A stretch of 31,055 nucleotides of DNA from Protostelium mycophagum (taxonomy: Eukaryota; Evosea; Variosea; Protosteliida; Protosteliaceae): NCBI GenBank assembly GCA_002081555.1, contig MZNV01002991.1:1-31055 (forward strand). The letters are read 5' to 3'. How positions within the stretch are numbered: the stretch's first letter is position 1; each line of letters begins with the position of its first letter. A model generated the notes under the pieces. It was given only the letters and a program-made list of their open reading frames with translations, was not told where the DNA came from and ran no database searches. Positions 18,677 through 28,330 of the stretch are shown here, piece after piece. The position numbers and the translations under genes are program-made.

Positions 18677-19415
18677 TCATTCTTCCTGAGATCTTCTGAC
18701 ACATCTCGCCACTTTCTTGCGGAAAGACTCTTTGTCCTCGCGCCATTCTTTCTGTCTAATCTCATTTTTTGATTTTTTCATGATTTGAGCTGAATGAATA
18801 AAACTCACCGCTGCATCTATGTTGGCGGGAGATTCATCGTTGGGGTTGGATAACATGGAGATCACGCTGATCAAAATAGATTCTACACCTAAACAAAATG
18901 AATATCCAGTAGACAAGCAAATGAAAAGGAAGAGATGCTCACTGTGTATCGGTAGCCATCGCTGGAGCCTGTTAGAAAATATAAAATGTTATTCATCCTT
19001 ACCTCGCTGGCCTTCTCATAACCGTACTGATCATCTCCTGGTGCATGAAGAATAGAGATGCAAACCTCTCCACTCGTGTACACTGCGAGGATGAGTGAAT
19101 AGACTCAAAATCTCATCTAACCGTTGGGATGCCACACTTGGGAGATGAAATGCATCTTTGGTGGTAAATTGGGATATTCCTTTGGAAAGACGAGCTTGGC
19201 TTTGAAGAATCCACCCTCACTAATACATTTTGAGAGGGAATTAAATCGAATAAGAGATAGACTCACTATAGAGTGTCCACTGGTCCCATGATCAAAATCT
19301 CCCATTCAAATACGTTGGAGTCATCAAATAATCCTGCAGAAAAGCCCTCCACAGGACTCTTCTTGATATCTCGCAGTTGTTTTTTGAGAAGAAGGGCTCC
19401 TGCTGACTCCGCCAT
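18677..19415 (-). CDS. UBE2G1: E2 ubiquitin-conjugating enzyme UBE2G1/Ubc7 type
   Basis: Complement of exons 19267-19415, 19122-19219, 19003-19082, 18943-18961, 18809-18888 and 18677-18751 gives 166 residues (human UBE2G1: 170). The sequence follows UBE2G1 along its length: [39 protein letters not shown], the active site GEVCISILH (Cys90, the same position as in human), the acidic insertion typical of this class ([14 protein letters not shown]), [19 protein letters not shown] and [10 protein letters not shown]. It transfers ubiquitin to E3s, commonly for K48 chains and ER-associated degradation in this family. One exon (18943-18961) is only 19 nt and carries RWLPIH; it is required for the conserved sequence. 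Confidence 0.95.
18943..18961 (-). other. 19-nt micro-exon of UBE2G1
   Basis: Encodes RWLPIH plus one base, between a GGCTCCAG acceptor and a GTGAGC donor. The residues are invariant in UBE2G1/Ubc7 enzymes, so the exon is well supported by homology. Confidence 0.85.
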
Positions 19416-19439
19416 CGTGCCCCGACAAAAATGATCGAC

Positions 19440-19621
19440 GTCTGCGCGATCCCTGGTTGTAATTGATTACGTATATCACCCAGCATCAGAAAGACCAGCC
19501 CACTCGAACATGCAGAGGACATAATCATTTTGTTGAGGACGCTTCGCTTGAGTATGGGATTAAGATATACATTGTGCAAAATAACATCAAAACTGCGAAA
19601 TAAAAATGATTTTATTATCAT
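19440..19621 (-). pseudogene. Possible N-terminal fragment of an Mpv17/PMP22-like protein
   Basis: An open stretch on the minus strand reads VYLNPILKRSVLNKMIM and then SSGLVFLMLGDIRNQLQ. This fits the start of Mpv17/PXMP2 membrane proteins (YL..L...PVLTK...SG.L..LGD...Q). The rest of that domain is absent: the next gene, UBE2G1, begins at 19415 and the open frame runs into its first exon. It may be a decayed copy, a short membrane ORF, or chance similarity. The whole gap 19416-19740 shows nothing else. Confidence 0.3.
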
Positions 19622-19740
19622 TGTCCCGGTAAGATAGCAGATCGCACTCAGCAGACTAAGTTGATGTCAATCGAAATGAAGAATGAATTTCATCATTATC
19701 AGTCTTTGAAGATCATGTGTCTTAATTCAGCACCAAATGC

Positions 19741-20057
19741 TCAGCTACCGTCGTATAGTTTAATCATATCGAAGATCTAAAGAAGAGGAAGGGATAGTTC
19801 ACCTGAGCGAAGCCTGCGTGCTGAAGAATGGGATTAGTGATGAGATCATCTCGTTGTAGACTTCGAATATTACAAATTTCTTCACTGCGGTTATGCACGA
19901 AATTATCACGGTAAGGACGAATCTACGCTTGTGGTGATGTGATCATCATTCAGAAAGAAGAACTGCCTAATCCAAGCGCACAAACGAAGAGGGACTTCGG
20001 TGGCCTCTTAGAGCTAGCTTGGGGGAAAGTCCCTGGATCTCTGGTAGAAATTGCCAT
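19741..20057 (-). CDS. Unknown 75-residue protein
   Basis: Complement of exons 19986-20057, 19803-19922 and 19741-19776. The protein begins MAISTRDPG, has a basic KRPPKSLFIRPYRDNF stretch and ends NPILQHAGFAQ plus IFDMIKLYDGS. Codon quality of the central exon is good and all phases fit. No family recognised. The last intron (19777-19802) would be 26 nt; read-through instead gives VNYPFLFFRSSI and a stop. Either end is possible. Confidence 0.45.
19777..19802 (-). other. Candidate 26-nt intron
   Basis: Begins GTGAAC, is pyrimidine-rich and ends CTTCTTTAG on the minus strand. It keeps phase 0 but is not forced, because read-through is also open for 12 codons. Confidence 0.4.
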
Positions 20058-20376
20058 CTGTGATGGATAACGTGTTGGAAGAGGAATCGCTGAGAAGGGT
20101 TTACCCAGAGCCTGCCCTCCCCTTCACAAATCATCGTAGCATAGATCAATGCAGTTGAGGAACGCTTGGTGACTGTTGTGACACCATGTGAGTTTAAAGA
20201 ACCATCTTGAAACCTTGCCTAACAGTTGTTTAGGAGTACCTGACCTCAATGGGGCTCACTCTCTTTCTGAATCTCACAACACCCCAAACTATTCAGATCA
20301 GATTGTACCTCAGGTCTCTCGATCGGGGCCAACCTGTTCTGAAGAAATTTGGGATTAAATGACATTCTAAAACTAT
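20058..20376. other. Intergenic region without a recognised gene
   Basis: The region lies between the 75-residue gene's start and the FAM161-like stop. A minus-strand frame (19967-20149) overlaps it but has no domain and conflicts with the better spliced model. No tRNA or small RNA fold was recognised by eye. Confidence 0.3.
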
Positions 20377-22610
20377 TTAATCCTCTTCATCTTCAGAATA
20401 TTCCTCTTCCTCCTCCTCACTCTCTTCCTCTTCTTCACTCTCGGCCTCAGATTCTTCATCACTGTCTTCTTCCTCTTCGCCATCGCTGTCTTCTTCCTCA
20501 CTAAGATCCACAGCTGCACTGGTCCCATTCGTCTTATACCTAAAGTCCGCTGGAGATAAACCAGCTTGGGCGATGATCTGATCTGCTTTCTTCAAAGCTT
20601 CCATCTTCATCTGATCCCTTCCATGTCTTTCAAAGAGGAAGGTTCTCTTTGAATTATTCTGGTACAGTTTGTTTGTCATATCTTCATAGTACTGCTTCTC
20701 TTGTTCTTCCCCATCTGCGCTTAATCAGTTACATTCTTTCGGGGTAATTATGATGACTGTTGTGTATTTTGCACCTTTCCTCCGCTCAATAGCTTTGGCT
20801 GTGATGGCGTATGAGGTTGTTTTTGGGGGGATCCTTCTTGCAATCATCGCGCTCATGTCTTTCCATTTCTCTTTCTGAATGCGCCGCTTCTGTTTTTCCA
20901 CTTCTTCCTGCTCCAGCTTGCTCTGGATCTTCTTATGTGCAACCTTGGCCTTGAGAACGTGTGACAGTGTTGGCTGTACTCGCCTCTATAAATAGTTAAA
21001 TGTTTTTGAACATCCAAGCGATTACTGACTGGTGAATGTACAGGAATAGGAGGCTGGTGAACTTGTTTGCCTCTTGGTGATGTGTAAGGCCACCTCAGCT
21101 CAGGTCCTTCGTTTTGGTCATGAATTATATCGGCTATCACTTTTTCTCGCCGTGAAGGTACTTTTGATGATTTCAAGTTGAACTCTTCGATCCTACATAA
21201 TTCATTCTCCCGCCATTTTTGAAATTCAAAAATACGTACTGGGTAGCCTCCTTCTTTTTTCTCTTCTCCTTCTTTTGCTCCTCCAACTGGTGAATGGCAG
21301 AAAAAGGAGGTACCTCAGGTGTGATTTGAGGGTGAAACGTAGGTTTGGCGGGTGTGCAGCAATCATGCACCTCTGTCGAGTTGCGACGGGGGTGCGTGTG
21401 TTGTACATGTTGATGTTGTGATTCGTCGTGGCGTTCGTGATACTGTACAGGTGACTCTATGAGAGCCACTTGCGGATGCGCATTCTTTGGCTCATTGTTG
21501 TGTGTTTTGAGTCGTGTACCATTGATGTCCAAGTTAATAGCGGGAGGTGGTGCGTAATGTGGCGGAGGTGGGTGCACAGCGACTAAAAAATCAATTTTTG
21601 CTCGGAAAATAATTTTGTATAACCTGGTGGAGGTGTCTTTGCGGTTGCTTTGATGGATGGCGAAAAGAATTTCTTTTTTCGCTGTGACTCTTTCTGTTGT
21701 ATCTCATGAAATTTCGGCTTCAAAATATCCTTTGGTACAGGTCTGGCCTTAAAATGAGAGAATGTCAAGTCTGGGGGAGGAGGCGGTGGTGGATCTACAA
21801 CAATATCGACATTTGATCAATGAATTTATCTTACCTGGGATATGAGGTTTTCTTGGAACCTTTACTCTTGCCGTCGCAGTTATTAAGTTATTCTTGTGCT
21901 CCTCCTCAGCTTCCATCATTTTCTCAAATCTGTCTGGATCAGTTCATCTCCAAAGGACTAGTTTTGTTACTTTCGCTCTTTATAAAATGCAGGAAGGGGG
22001 TTCGCTTTTGGAATGCGAACATCTGTCTCTCGTTGGTAAGTCTTGCGATAAGTGAAGGGTTTTTCCCTCTCAGAGAGCGAAAAAGGGGACGGTATTGTCT
22101 GTCGACTTCAATATTTTGGTGATTTTCTGGCATCTTGTCTGTTGATTTTTTTCTCGACTTTGTAAATTCATTATAAAACACTATCACCTTTTTGTGCTTC
22201 CAAAATTCAGGATCATAATATGAAGTAGCAGGAACATCTGCGTAATCAGAAAACTGACCGCTGTAATCATCCTCATCATAACTCCCATTGTAATCTTCAT
22301 CCAAATACGAGGTTGACTCTTCGTCGAAGTATTCCTCTGTCTGGATAAATATTGCGTCTAAATTTATAACCGACCTACCTGGGTAATAAGCTCGTGGTGA
22401 AAGAGACTGGTAATATTTATTCTCTATCTGTGACAGCCTCTTTGCATGATCGATCCTCATCTTTTCGATTCGTTCCAGCGTCAGCTCCTCAGGAAAGTCC
22501 TCGGGTGATGTCGGCACGTCGAACTCCACACCATTTTTCTTAGGAGATGATCTGGGGCTATAGAGACTGGAACGATGATCGAATGTGTAATCACCACCGA
22601 AAGCTTGCAT
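20377..22610 (-). CDS. FAM161: FAM161-like centrosomal/ciliary protein
   Basis: Complement of exons 22379-22610, 22188-22336, 21971-22098, 21835-21929, 21624-21794, 21240-21582, 21030-21192, 20775-20985 and 20377-20714 encodes 609 residues. FAM161 (UPF0564) hallmarks appear in order: TIPSPFSLSEREKPF, IPKANPLPAFYKER, the FKARPVPKDIL motif with KPKFHEIQQKESQRKK, and C-terminal charged helices ending around NNSKRTFLFERHGRDQMK. A His/Pro-rich insertion (about 265-370) and a strongly acidic Glu/Asp/Ser tail (last 45 residues) flank the domain. In animals FAM161A/B bind microtubules at the inner centriole wall and ciliary base, so a ciliated or centriole-bearing stage is suggested. Intron 22337-22378 is 42 nt with no stop, so retention would be silent in frame. 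Confidence 0.75.
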
Positions 22611-22732
22611 CTCTGGCTTTCAACATGATCGATTGGCAAACAGGCTGAGTGGCGCGAAAATTCGCAATCGCAAATCCAAGCTCTCAGGCTTCCCGCTCAT
22701 TTCATGATTTCGAACGTTCTAACAACAACATC
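22611..22732. promoter_or_regulatory. Bidirectional promoter, FAM161-like/coiled-coil pair
   Basis: 122 bp separate the divergent ATGs at 22610 and 22733. The coiled-coil frame stays open upstream to a GTG at 22649, so the true gap may be shorter. No TATA box or known motif was identified. Confidence 0.45.
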
Positions 22733-24313
22733 ATGTATTATCAGCCTGAAGAGGAATCGCTCAACGACCCATTAGAAGAATTGCTCTCCACTCAATTAGA
22801 GGTATTGTCGTCAACACACCGAAAGCTTACATCTTCAGCTTAAGAGAAAGCACAATGAGGTAGTCAATCTGAGAGATCGAGTGCGCGAAGCCGAAGAAGC
22901 GCAATCCGAGTATATTGGGCTCATCGATGATCTGAGGAGTTACTCTCGATCGTTAGAGACAAAGGTGGCGCGGTATAAAGAGAAATTACAATACACCCAG
23001 CAGGAAAATATGAGATTGTCCTCAGAGACGACAGAGTTGACTGAAGCCGTGGCTGCTCTGGCCGCAGTATCAGAAAATCAGCAGATCCCAACACAACAAG
23101 AGGTAAAACGCATTTCGAAAATATCTCACTCTGAAAGAGCAAGGAATGCAACTTGGGAGAGTCGGATCATCGCGTCCTATTGGAAGAAAACGAGCATACA
23201 CACAGAATTTGTCAAGAGCTGTCATCTCTGTTAGGTTCGGCATATCAGGTCATCAATAGCAAAGAGGAAGAATTAATGGCGCTTCGTGGGGTCAGAGAGG
23301 ATCAACAACCCACCAAAAATGATGTACAGACACATGATTCAACCTCGATCAACGAACAAATCGCCTTATTAGTATCAGAAATGTCCAGGCAAGGCTCAGA
23401 TTATCAATCTCGTTTGGATGCTAGCGTCGCGAAAATCTCTTCACTGGAACAACAATTGAGGCACAAGTTGGAAAACTCTAAAAAGATGCAAATGAAGATG
23501 GAGGAAGCAAATGCACAGCTGGAAGATTTGACAAAGAAGCTCTTCTCAGAAGAGACTGCTCGTTTAGAAGCACAGAGGGAGAGAGATGTGCTGAAACAGG
23601 AACTATTTTTAGAGCGAGAAAGGCTGAGAATTTACACCGACGCTTCTGAGCAAAATTCCAAAGACATGAGCGATCGGATATTAAAGTTAGAGGCTGAACT
23701 ACATTCTACCAGAAAGTCAGAGAGGGACAGCACCCGGAGGGCGGAGGAAGTGGTGAGGAGTCTGGAGAAGATGAAAAGGGATACGAATGAGATGGAGCAG
23801 CTGCATCGACTGAAAATGCAAGACTGGGAAGAGTTGGAGGAACAACAATCAAGAATTCGGCAGCAACTTCACGAGGCTGAACACCGGATTCGCGCGAAAA
23901 ACCGGGAGGTGGGAGAATTGTGCATGTACACCCTTTTCTTCGAGATTCTTGTCGACACTACTAAAGATGTACAGCTCGAATGGCTGAAGGACAGCATCAG
24001 CGATGAACGCAGAAATTTCACGACGGAGAAGGAGAAGATGCAATACCAACTCGGAGCGAGAGACAGCACAATCGCCCGCATGAACGTCGAGATGGGGCTT
24101 TTAAATAACATCATACAGACATGTTCAGAATTACAGAGGGTCTTACCAGCAGAATATACTTATTGGACAAGTCAAAGCCAGCTGATGAAGACACCAGGGT
24201 GGCCGAGAGGACAGAAGCTAGATCTACTTCATCAAAGTGATTATCCGAATGAACTGGAAAAGAGCGTGTGCGAAGAGTTGTTCGAGGAAGAGAAGCTAGA
24301 AAATGAAGATTAA
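22733..24313 (+). CDS. Long coiled-coil protein, probably cytoskeletal
   Basis: Exons 22733-22801, 22839-23102, 23144-23908 and 23975-24313 give 478 residues. After a short acidic head (QPEEESLNDPLEELL) nearly the whole chain is heptad-rich (KHNEVVNLRDRVREAEEAQS, LEDLTKKLFSEETARLEAQ, LHSTRKSERDSTRRAEEVV), ending in a Trp/Pro-containing tail (TYWTSQSQLMKTPGWPRG). No family assigned; it has the look of centrosomal CEP/CCDC proteins, which by itself is weak evidence. The 66-nt segment 23909-23974 is in frame and stop-free but encodes a hydrophobic stretch (CMYTLFFEILV) that would break the coil and has a TGTACAG acceptor, so it is taken as an intron. The start is the first ATG in frame. The stop lies 11 bp from the uS13m stop. 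Confidence 0.7.
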
Positions 24314-24324
24314 AGACCTGTTCA

Positions 24325-24744
24325 TTATTTGGATGATTTTGTTGCTTTTTGCCCTGCAATTCCCTTTGCAGTTCTGGCGTTCGTGTGAGTTCTTTGTCCA
24401 TAAGCAGGTAAACCCTCTTGCAATCTCTCTCCAATCCAACCTCCTCCCTCGATCTTAATAGACACATTTCTTTCAATCTGCCAATAATTAGATGATGGTT
24501 GTTACATGAACATCACCTCTTTCTTAAATTCTTTTCCGTGTAAAACATTCTTTGTGACATAGTCTTCAAGAGCGAAAACCTTAGAATCTGGGAGGGCTTT
24601 CAGACGAGCAGCCCGTGATATGCCAAAACGATCAACCAATAATCCGGCGGAGTGCTGTCCAATTCCAAAGACTTCGCTCAAGCTGAACATGAACACACGG
24701 TTCTGCTTCATTGTATTCCCCAAAATCAGTCTTGTGGCGTCCAT
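24325..24744 (-). CDS. Mitochondrial small-subunit ribosomal protein uS13
   Basis: Complement of exons 24517-24744 and 24325-24477 (39-nt intron) encodes 126 residues. The helix-two-turn-helix region (SEVFGIGQHSAGLLVDRFGI) and the C-terminal signature LPAYGQRTHTNARTAKG match bacterial-type S13 (GLPVRGQRTKTNARTRKG), while the LPxxGQRT form excludes the longer eukaryotic cytosolic S18. It would sit at the head of the mitochondrial small subunit, contacting the P-site tRNA. There is no long cleavable presequence; the N terminus is MDATRLILGN. The gene ends tail-to-tail with the coiled-coil gene. Confidence 0.9.
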
Positions 24745-24939
24745 CTTGACTTCCTGTCTGAGATCTGATGTGATGTGATCTTTGAGATCGCCAGATTACA
24801 ACGTGACAATGGCAAAATTCATCTTCTAAAGGAATTTGAAATTCTGCAAGGCACACCAAAAGGCGTGACCTATTTTCACTTCTAAAGTGAGGTAAGGTAT
24901 CATAAAATTAAATTCATGATCGTTTTATTTAAGTCCCGC

Positions 24940-26205
24940 TTAAGCAGTAAAGTCCCACTTGCCGCTGACATTGTTGGCGGGTGCCTTCTCGGTCTGGTTG
25001 ACGAGAGAGTCGTATGCCTTTCCTCTGTACTCGGCGAGGATCTAAAAATAAATTCATTTCTCGTCTTCAATGAAAACAAATAATACCTCCTGGTCGATGG
25101 TGAGGGGTGCCTGTTGGTAAGCGGCGGTGACATCAACTGGGGTGCCTTCGTTTCCAAACTCACCAGTCAATTGAGCTTGCTCAATCTCAACACGGACGGC
25201 ATTCTCTGATCAAGTTTAGAACTTTCATGATTAGGAACATCTTACCAATCTGTGACTTGTTTTGGAGGGGAACCCATGTTTGAAGGATGTATGACTTCAG
25301 AACTCCTCCCTCTCTGGCTCCAACTGTTTTCTTCAGAACATCATTTTGACAGCGGTTTCAAAATTCGATATAATCACTAATGAAATACCTCTGAAGACAG
25401 AGTGAACTCTGAGACCGTCGTGAGGTCCGCTGAGATCGGCATGCTTGGGAATGGAGGTAGCAGGCTTCTTAGACAGGGCAAAGGCGGTGTAGAGTTCCTC
25501 AATGAAGATGTCATCAGACTGAATGTATTGCTTCAACAGCTCGGGGTGGTTTGAAATGTAACCAGCCAAGTTGTAGGTGGCTCTGTTGGCATCATCAGAG
25601 AAAAGATGATGAGAAGATCGCCCACCCTCCGTCTGATTTGATAAAGTTGGCGACACGTCCTCCAAGATCTTTGAATTCGTTACGCTTGTAAGCAGAGGCA
25701 CCCTGAAGGTATAAAAGACCAAGTGTAGCTCCACCGGTGATGGCAAGTCCAGTCCAGAAAGAGGCCAATTGAGCGGTCTGATAAGGTTATGATATGAAAC
25801 AAAACAACCTGCATTGAAATATCTAAAAGTTTACTTACACCGTAGGCAACACCGAAGATAGCACCGGCGTCAATAAGTCCTCTCTAAATGATGACATCAG
25901 CCAATTTCATAAGGTAATTAAAATCGCTCACAGTAGCGGGGAACTCAGACTTCTTAGACTTGCTCTGAACAAACTTTACCACACGCTGAGAAGCGGGACG
26001 GACCTGCATGTTCATCTGCAACACATTCAATCAGGCATAACGATGAAAGAGAATGAACACAAAGCAACCCTAAGTCTTCACGATGAAACAAGGAAGATTT
26101 CATATCTATCACAATTAGGCATTTACTCACCGCCACATTGTGGGCGAGGGGGGTCTGAGTGGTCAGACGTGTTTGCTGTTGGAAAGCACGAAGTCCTGAT
26201 CTCAT
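24940..26205 (-). CDS. Unknown mitochondrial inner-membrane-type protein
   Basis: Complement of exons 26131-26205, 26015-25932, 25839-25883, 25626-25777, 25389-25582, 25246-25323, 25087-25205 and 24940-25041 encodes 282 residues. The N terminus is basic and amphipathic (MRSGLRAFQQQTRLTTQTP), typical of a mitochondrial presequence. Residues about 57-90 form a Gly/Ala-rich hydrophobic segment (GAIFGVAYGTAQLAS, GLAITGGATLGLLYL), one or two membrane helices. A soluble domain follows (NHPELLKQYIQSDDIFIEEL, DGLRVHSVFR, LQTWVPLQNKSQ) and the end reads NVSGKWDFTA. Codons are unusually C-ending (GCC, ATC, GTC, ACC), as in the neighbouring aminotransferase, which suggests high expression. No family recognised; a lineage-specific respiratory complex or ATP synthase subunit is a guess. 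Confidence 0.72.
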
Positions 26206-26360
26206 CTTCGATTCTATGCGGTGGTCCTCTCCTTCCCGTCAAAAAAAAATGATATCATAACCACCCGATAAGACAAAAAAAGTTTCGCGAACAACAACAC
26301 TCCTGAAGGATAATCAATCATCAACAAGTCTTTCAAGCACATCATGAACAACTTTTTATT

Positions 26361-28174
26361 TTAGAGGTTGGGTTTGGTGCGTGAGATGGCATCCACAATC
26401 GCATCGGCCAAGATTGGCACGGTCTTTGTGCTGAGACCAGCCAAACTGATTCTTCCGTCTCCGGTCAAATAGATGTGGTGCTGCTGGATCAAGATTTGAA
26501 CCTTATAGAGTTTCAGACAGCGTCTCAAGGCTGCACGATACATTACCTGATCGGGTGTCAAACCAGTGTAAGAGAACATCCCAATCTGCTTCATCACGTG
26601 AGGCCAGTGGATTCCTGCAGTTTTCAGCTTATCACAACACTCTTATTGCAACTATTCCATGAAAAAGTTGGACATGGCGAGTTGTAGACCGAGAAGGTTC
26701 TTACCTCTCTGCTGCAGGGCCTCAAAGAGCTTGACTCTCATGTCATAAATTCTGCCGGCCATGGCCTTCAGCTCTTCCTTCCTTAGTCATGTCAGAATGT
26801 GATATTGTCAATTCATAAAAGAAAATGTAAAATCAGAGCATTAAGAATTACTTTTGTAGATTTTTCTTCATGTTTTGGGTCATTTTTCGTGCGGCTCTAG
26901 TAGTAAAGTTGAATAAAATACAACATCTAAGAAAAACTCACCATTCAGCCAGTAACTCAGGGTTAGAGAGGACCACTTGAGTGACGTAAGCTCCGTGTGC
27001 GGGAGGGCTAGAATAATTGGCCCTGATGATGGCCTTCAACTGACTTCTCAGAGGCTTAGCCACCTTGGCGTCGGCAGCAACGACGGTGAGGGTACCGACT
27101 CTCTCACCATAGAGGCCAAAATTCTTGGCAAAAGATTGAGAGACAAAGCACTCGAAGCCGAGTCTCACAAACTTCTTTAGTGGTTCTGCGTCTTTGTCCA
27201 AATCGCCACTGGCGAATCCTAAAAATTAAAATTAGATATCTTGAATGTCGGTATTTTTTGTCGGTAATGAGACGTTTGTACAATAGGATGAGCTGTTAAG
27301 ACATTGAAATAAAATGTGAATGGGTTGTACCTTGGTAAGCACAATCGAAGAAAGGCACATGGTTCTTCTTTTTGATTAGTTGAGCGATCTCGTCCCACTG
27401 TTCGGGGGTGGGGTCCATTCCAGTAGGATTATGCGCACAAACATGGAGTAAGATGACCGATCTGTCTGGTGCTGCAGAGATGTCCTCTAAGAGTCCTCAT
27501 ATGACGTAAACAAATGGAAGATATGAAGGTCACTAAATTACCGGAGAAATCGAGTGCGTTCTGTTGTCTGGAGTAGTATCTGTAACTCTTCCAGGGGATG
27601 TTCACTGCGGTACAAATGTTCTTGTGGTTAGCTGTTATTTGTCAGAAGGTTTTTGCCGAGGTGTCGCTTACGCCAGGTAGGATCAGAGATGTACACAGTT
27701 GTTCCTGTGGGGAAAAATCTCTTAATGAACTCCATTCCAATTCTAAGAGCTCCAGTGCCGGATAATGCCTGGACAGATACAAGCTGCAGAGGATGAACCG
27801 ATTATATAAAGAGAAGAGACAATCACACCTTGTCACCGTGGGTCGCAACGGTGTCACCGAAAAGAACCTTTTGAGAGGCGGTGTAGAAATCAGCAGGACC
27901 ATCGATGGGTAGGTACTCCTTGTTGAATTTTCCAGAGCCATCCACAATCCCTTCGGCCTGAAACATCAGCAATTACCATCAAAATGGAGGTTTCGAGTGA
28001 ATTCACCTTTTTAACACAGTTCAAAATGAGAGGTTTGCCCTCTTCGGTTCTGTAGGCACCGACACCAAGGTTGATCTTGTTGGGAGAGGTATCAGCCAAG
28101 AACTGCTGATTAAGACCTAATATGGGATCGATAGGTGCTTCAGGGACTTCATGAAATAAAGAGGTGTGCGACAT
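26361..28174 (-). CDS. Aspartate aminotransferase
   Basis: Complement of exons 28007-28174, 27829-27957, 27672-27783, 27542-27631, 27331-27495, 26942-27218, 26705-26781, 26547-26614 and 26361-26501 gives 408 residues. It interconverts aspartate and 2-oxoglutarate with oxaloacetate and glutamate using PLP. Fold-type I motifs are in order: [66 protein letters not shown], the PLP lysine in [16 protein letters not shown] (about Lys253) and the substrate-binding Arg in GRISLAGL. The N terminus ([10 protein letters not shown]) resembles the cytosolic enzyme (SVFAEVPQAQ) and has no presequence, so a cytosolic form is likely. The long intron 26782-26941 holds a decoy open stretch that would interrupt the conserved [13 protein letters not shown] helix. 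Codons are strongly C-ending, suggesting high expression. Confidence 0.95.
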
Positions 28175-28330
28175 GTTGGTTTGCTCGTCGGTTTGTTGCT
28201 TCGGGTTGTGATTGTCTACGTTGTTGACGTGTTCTTCACATCGACTTTTCCAAGAAAGTTATTTAGAAGTTCTGGCGCCAAATCAACGGTTCAAAAATCA
28301 AAAGATATTTATACTTGCGCCAGCAAGAAG
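28175..28330. promoter_or_regulatory. Bidirectional promoter, aminotransferase/RhoGAP
   Basis: 156 bp separate the divergent ATGs. The stretch is T-rich towards the aminotransferase and contains an ATTTATA-like AT-rich patch (about 28306-28316) before the RhoGAP start. Promoter role inferred from position. Confidence 0.4.

Noticed and set aside
26850-26900. Open minus-strand stretch ([16 protein letters not shown]) as an aminotransferase exon
   Set aside because: Including it makes a stop at the junction, while skipping it restores the conserved [13 protein letters not shown] helix.
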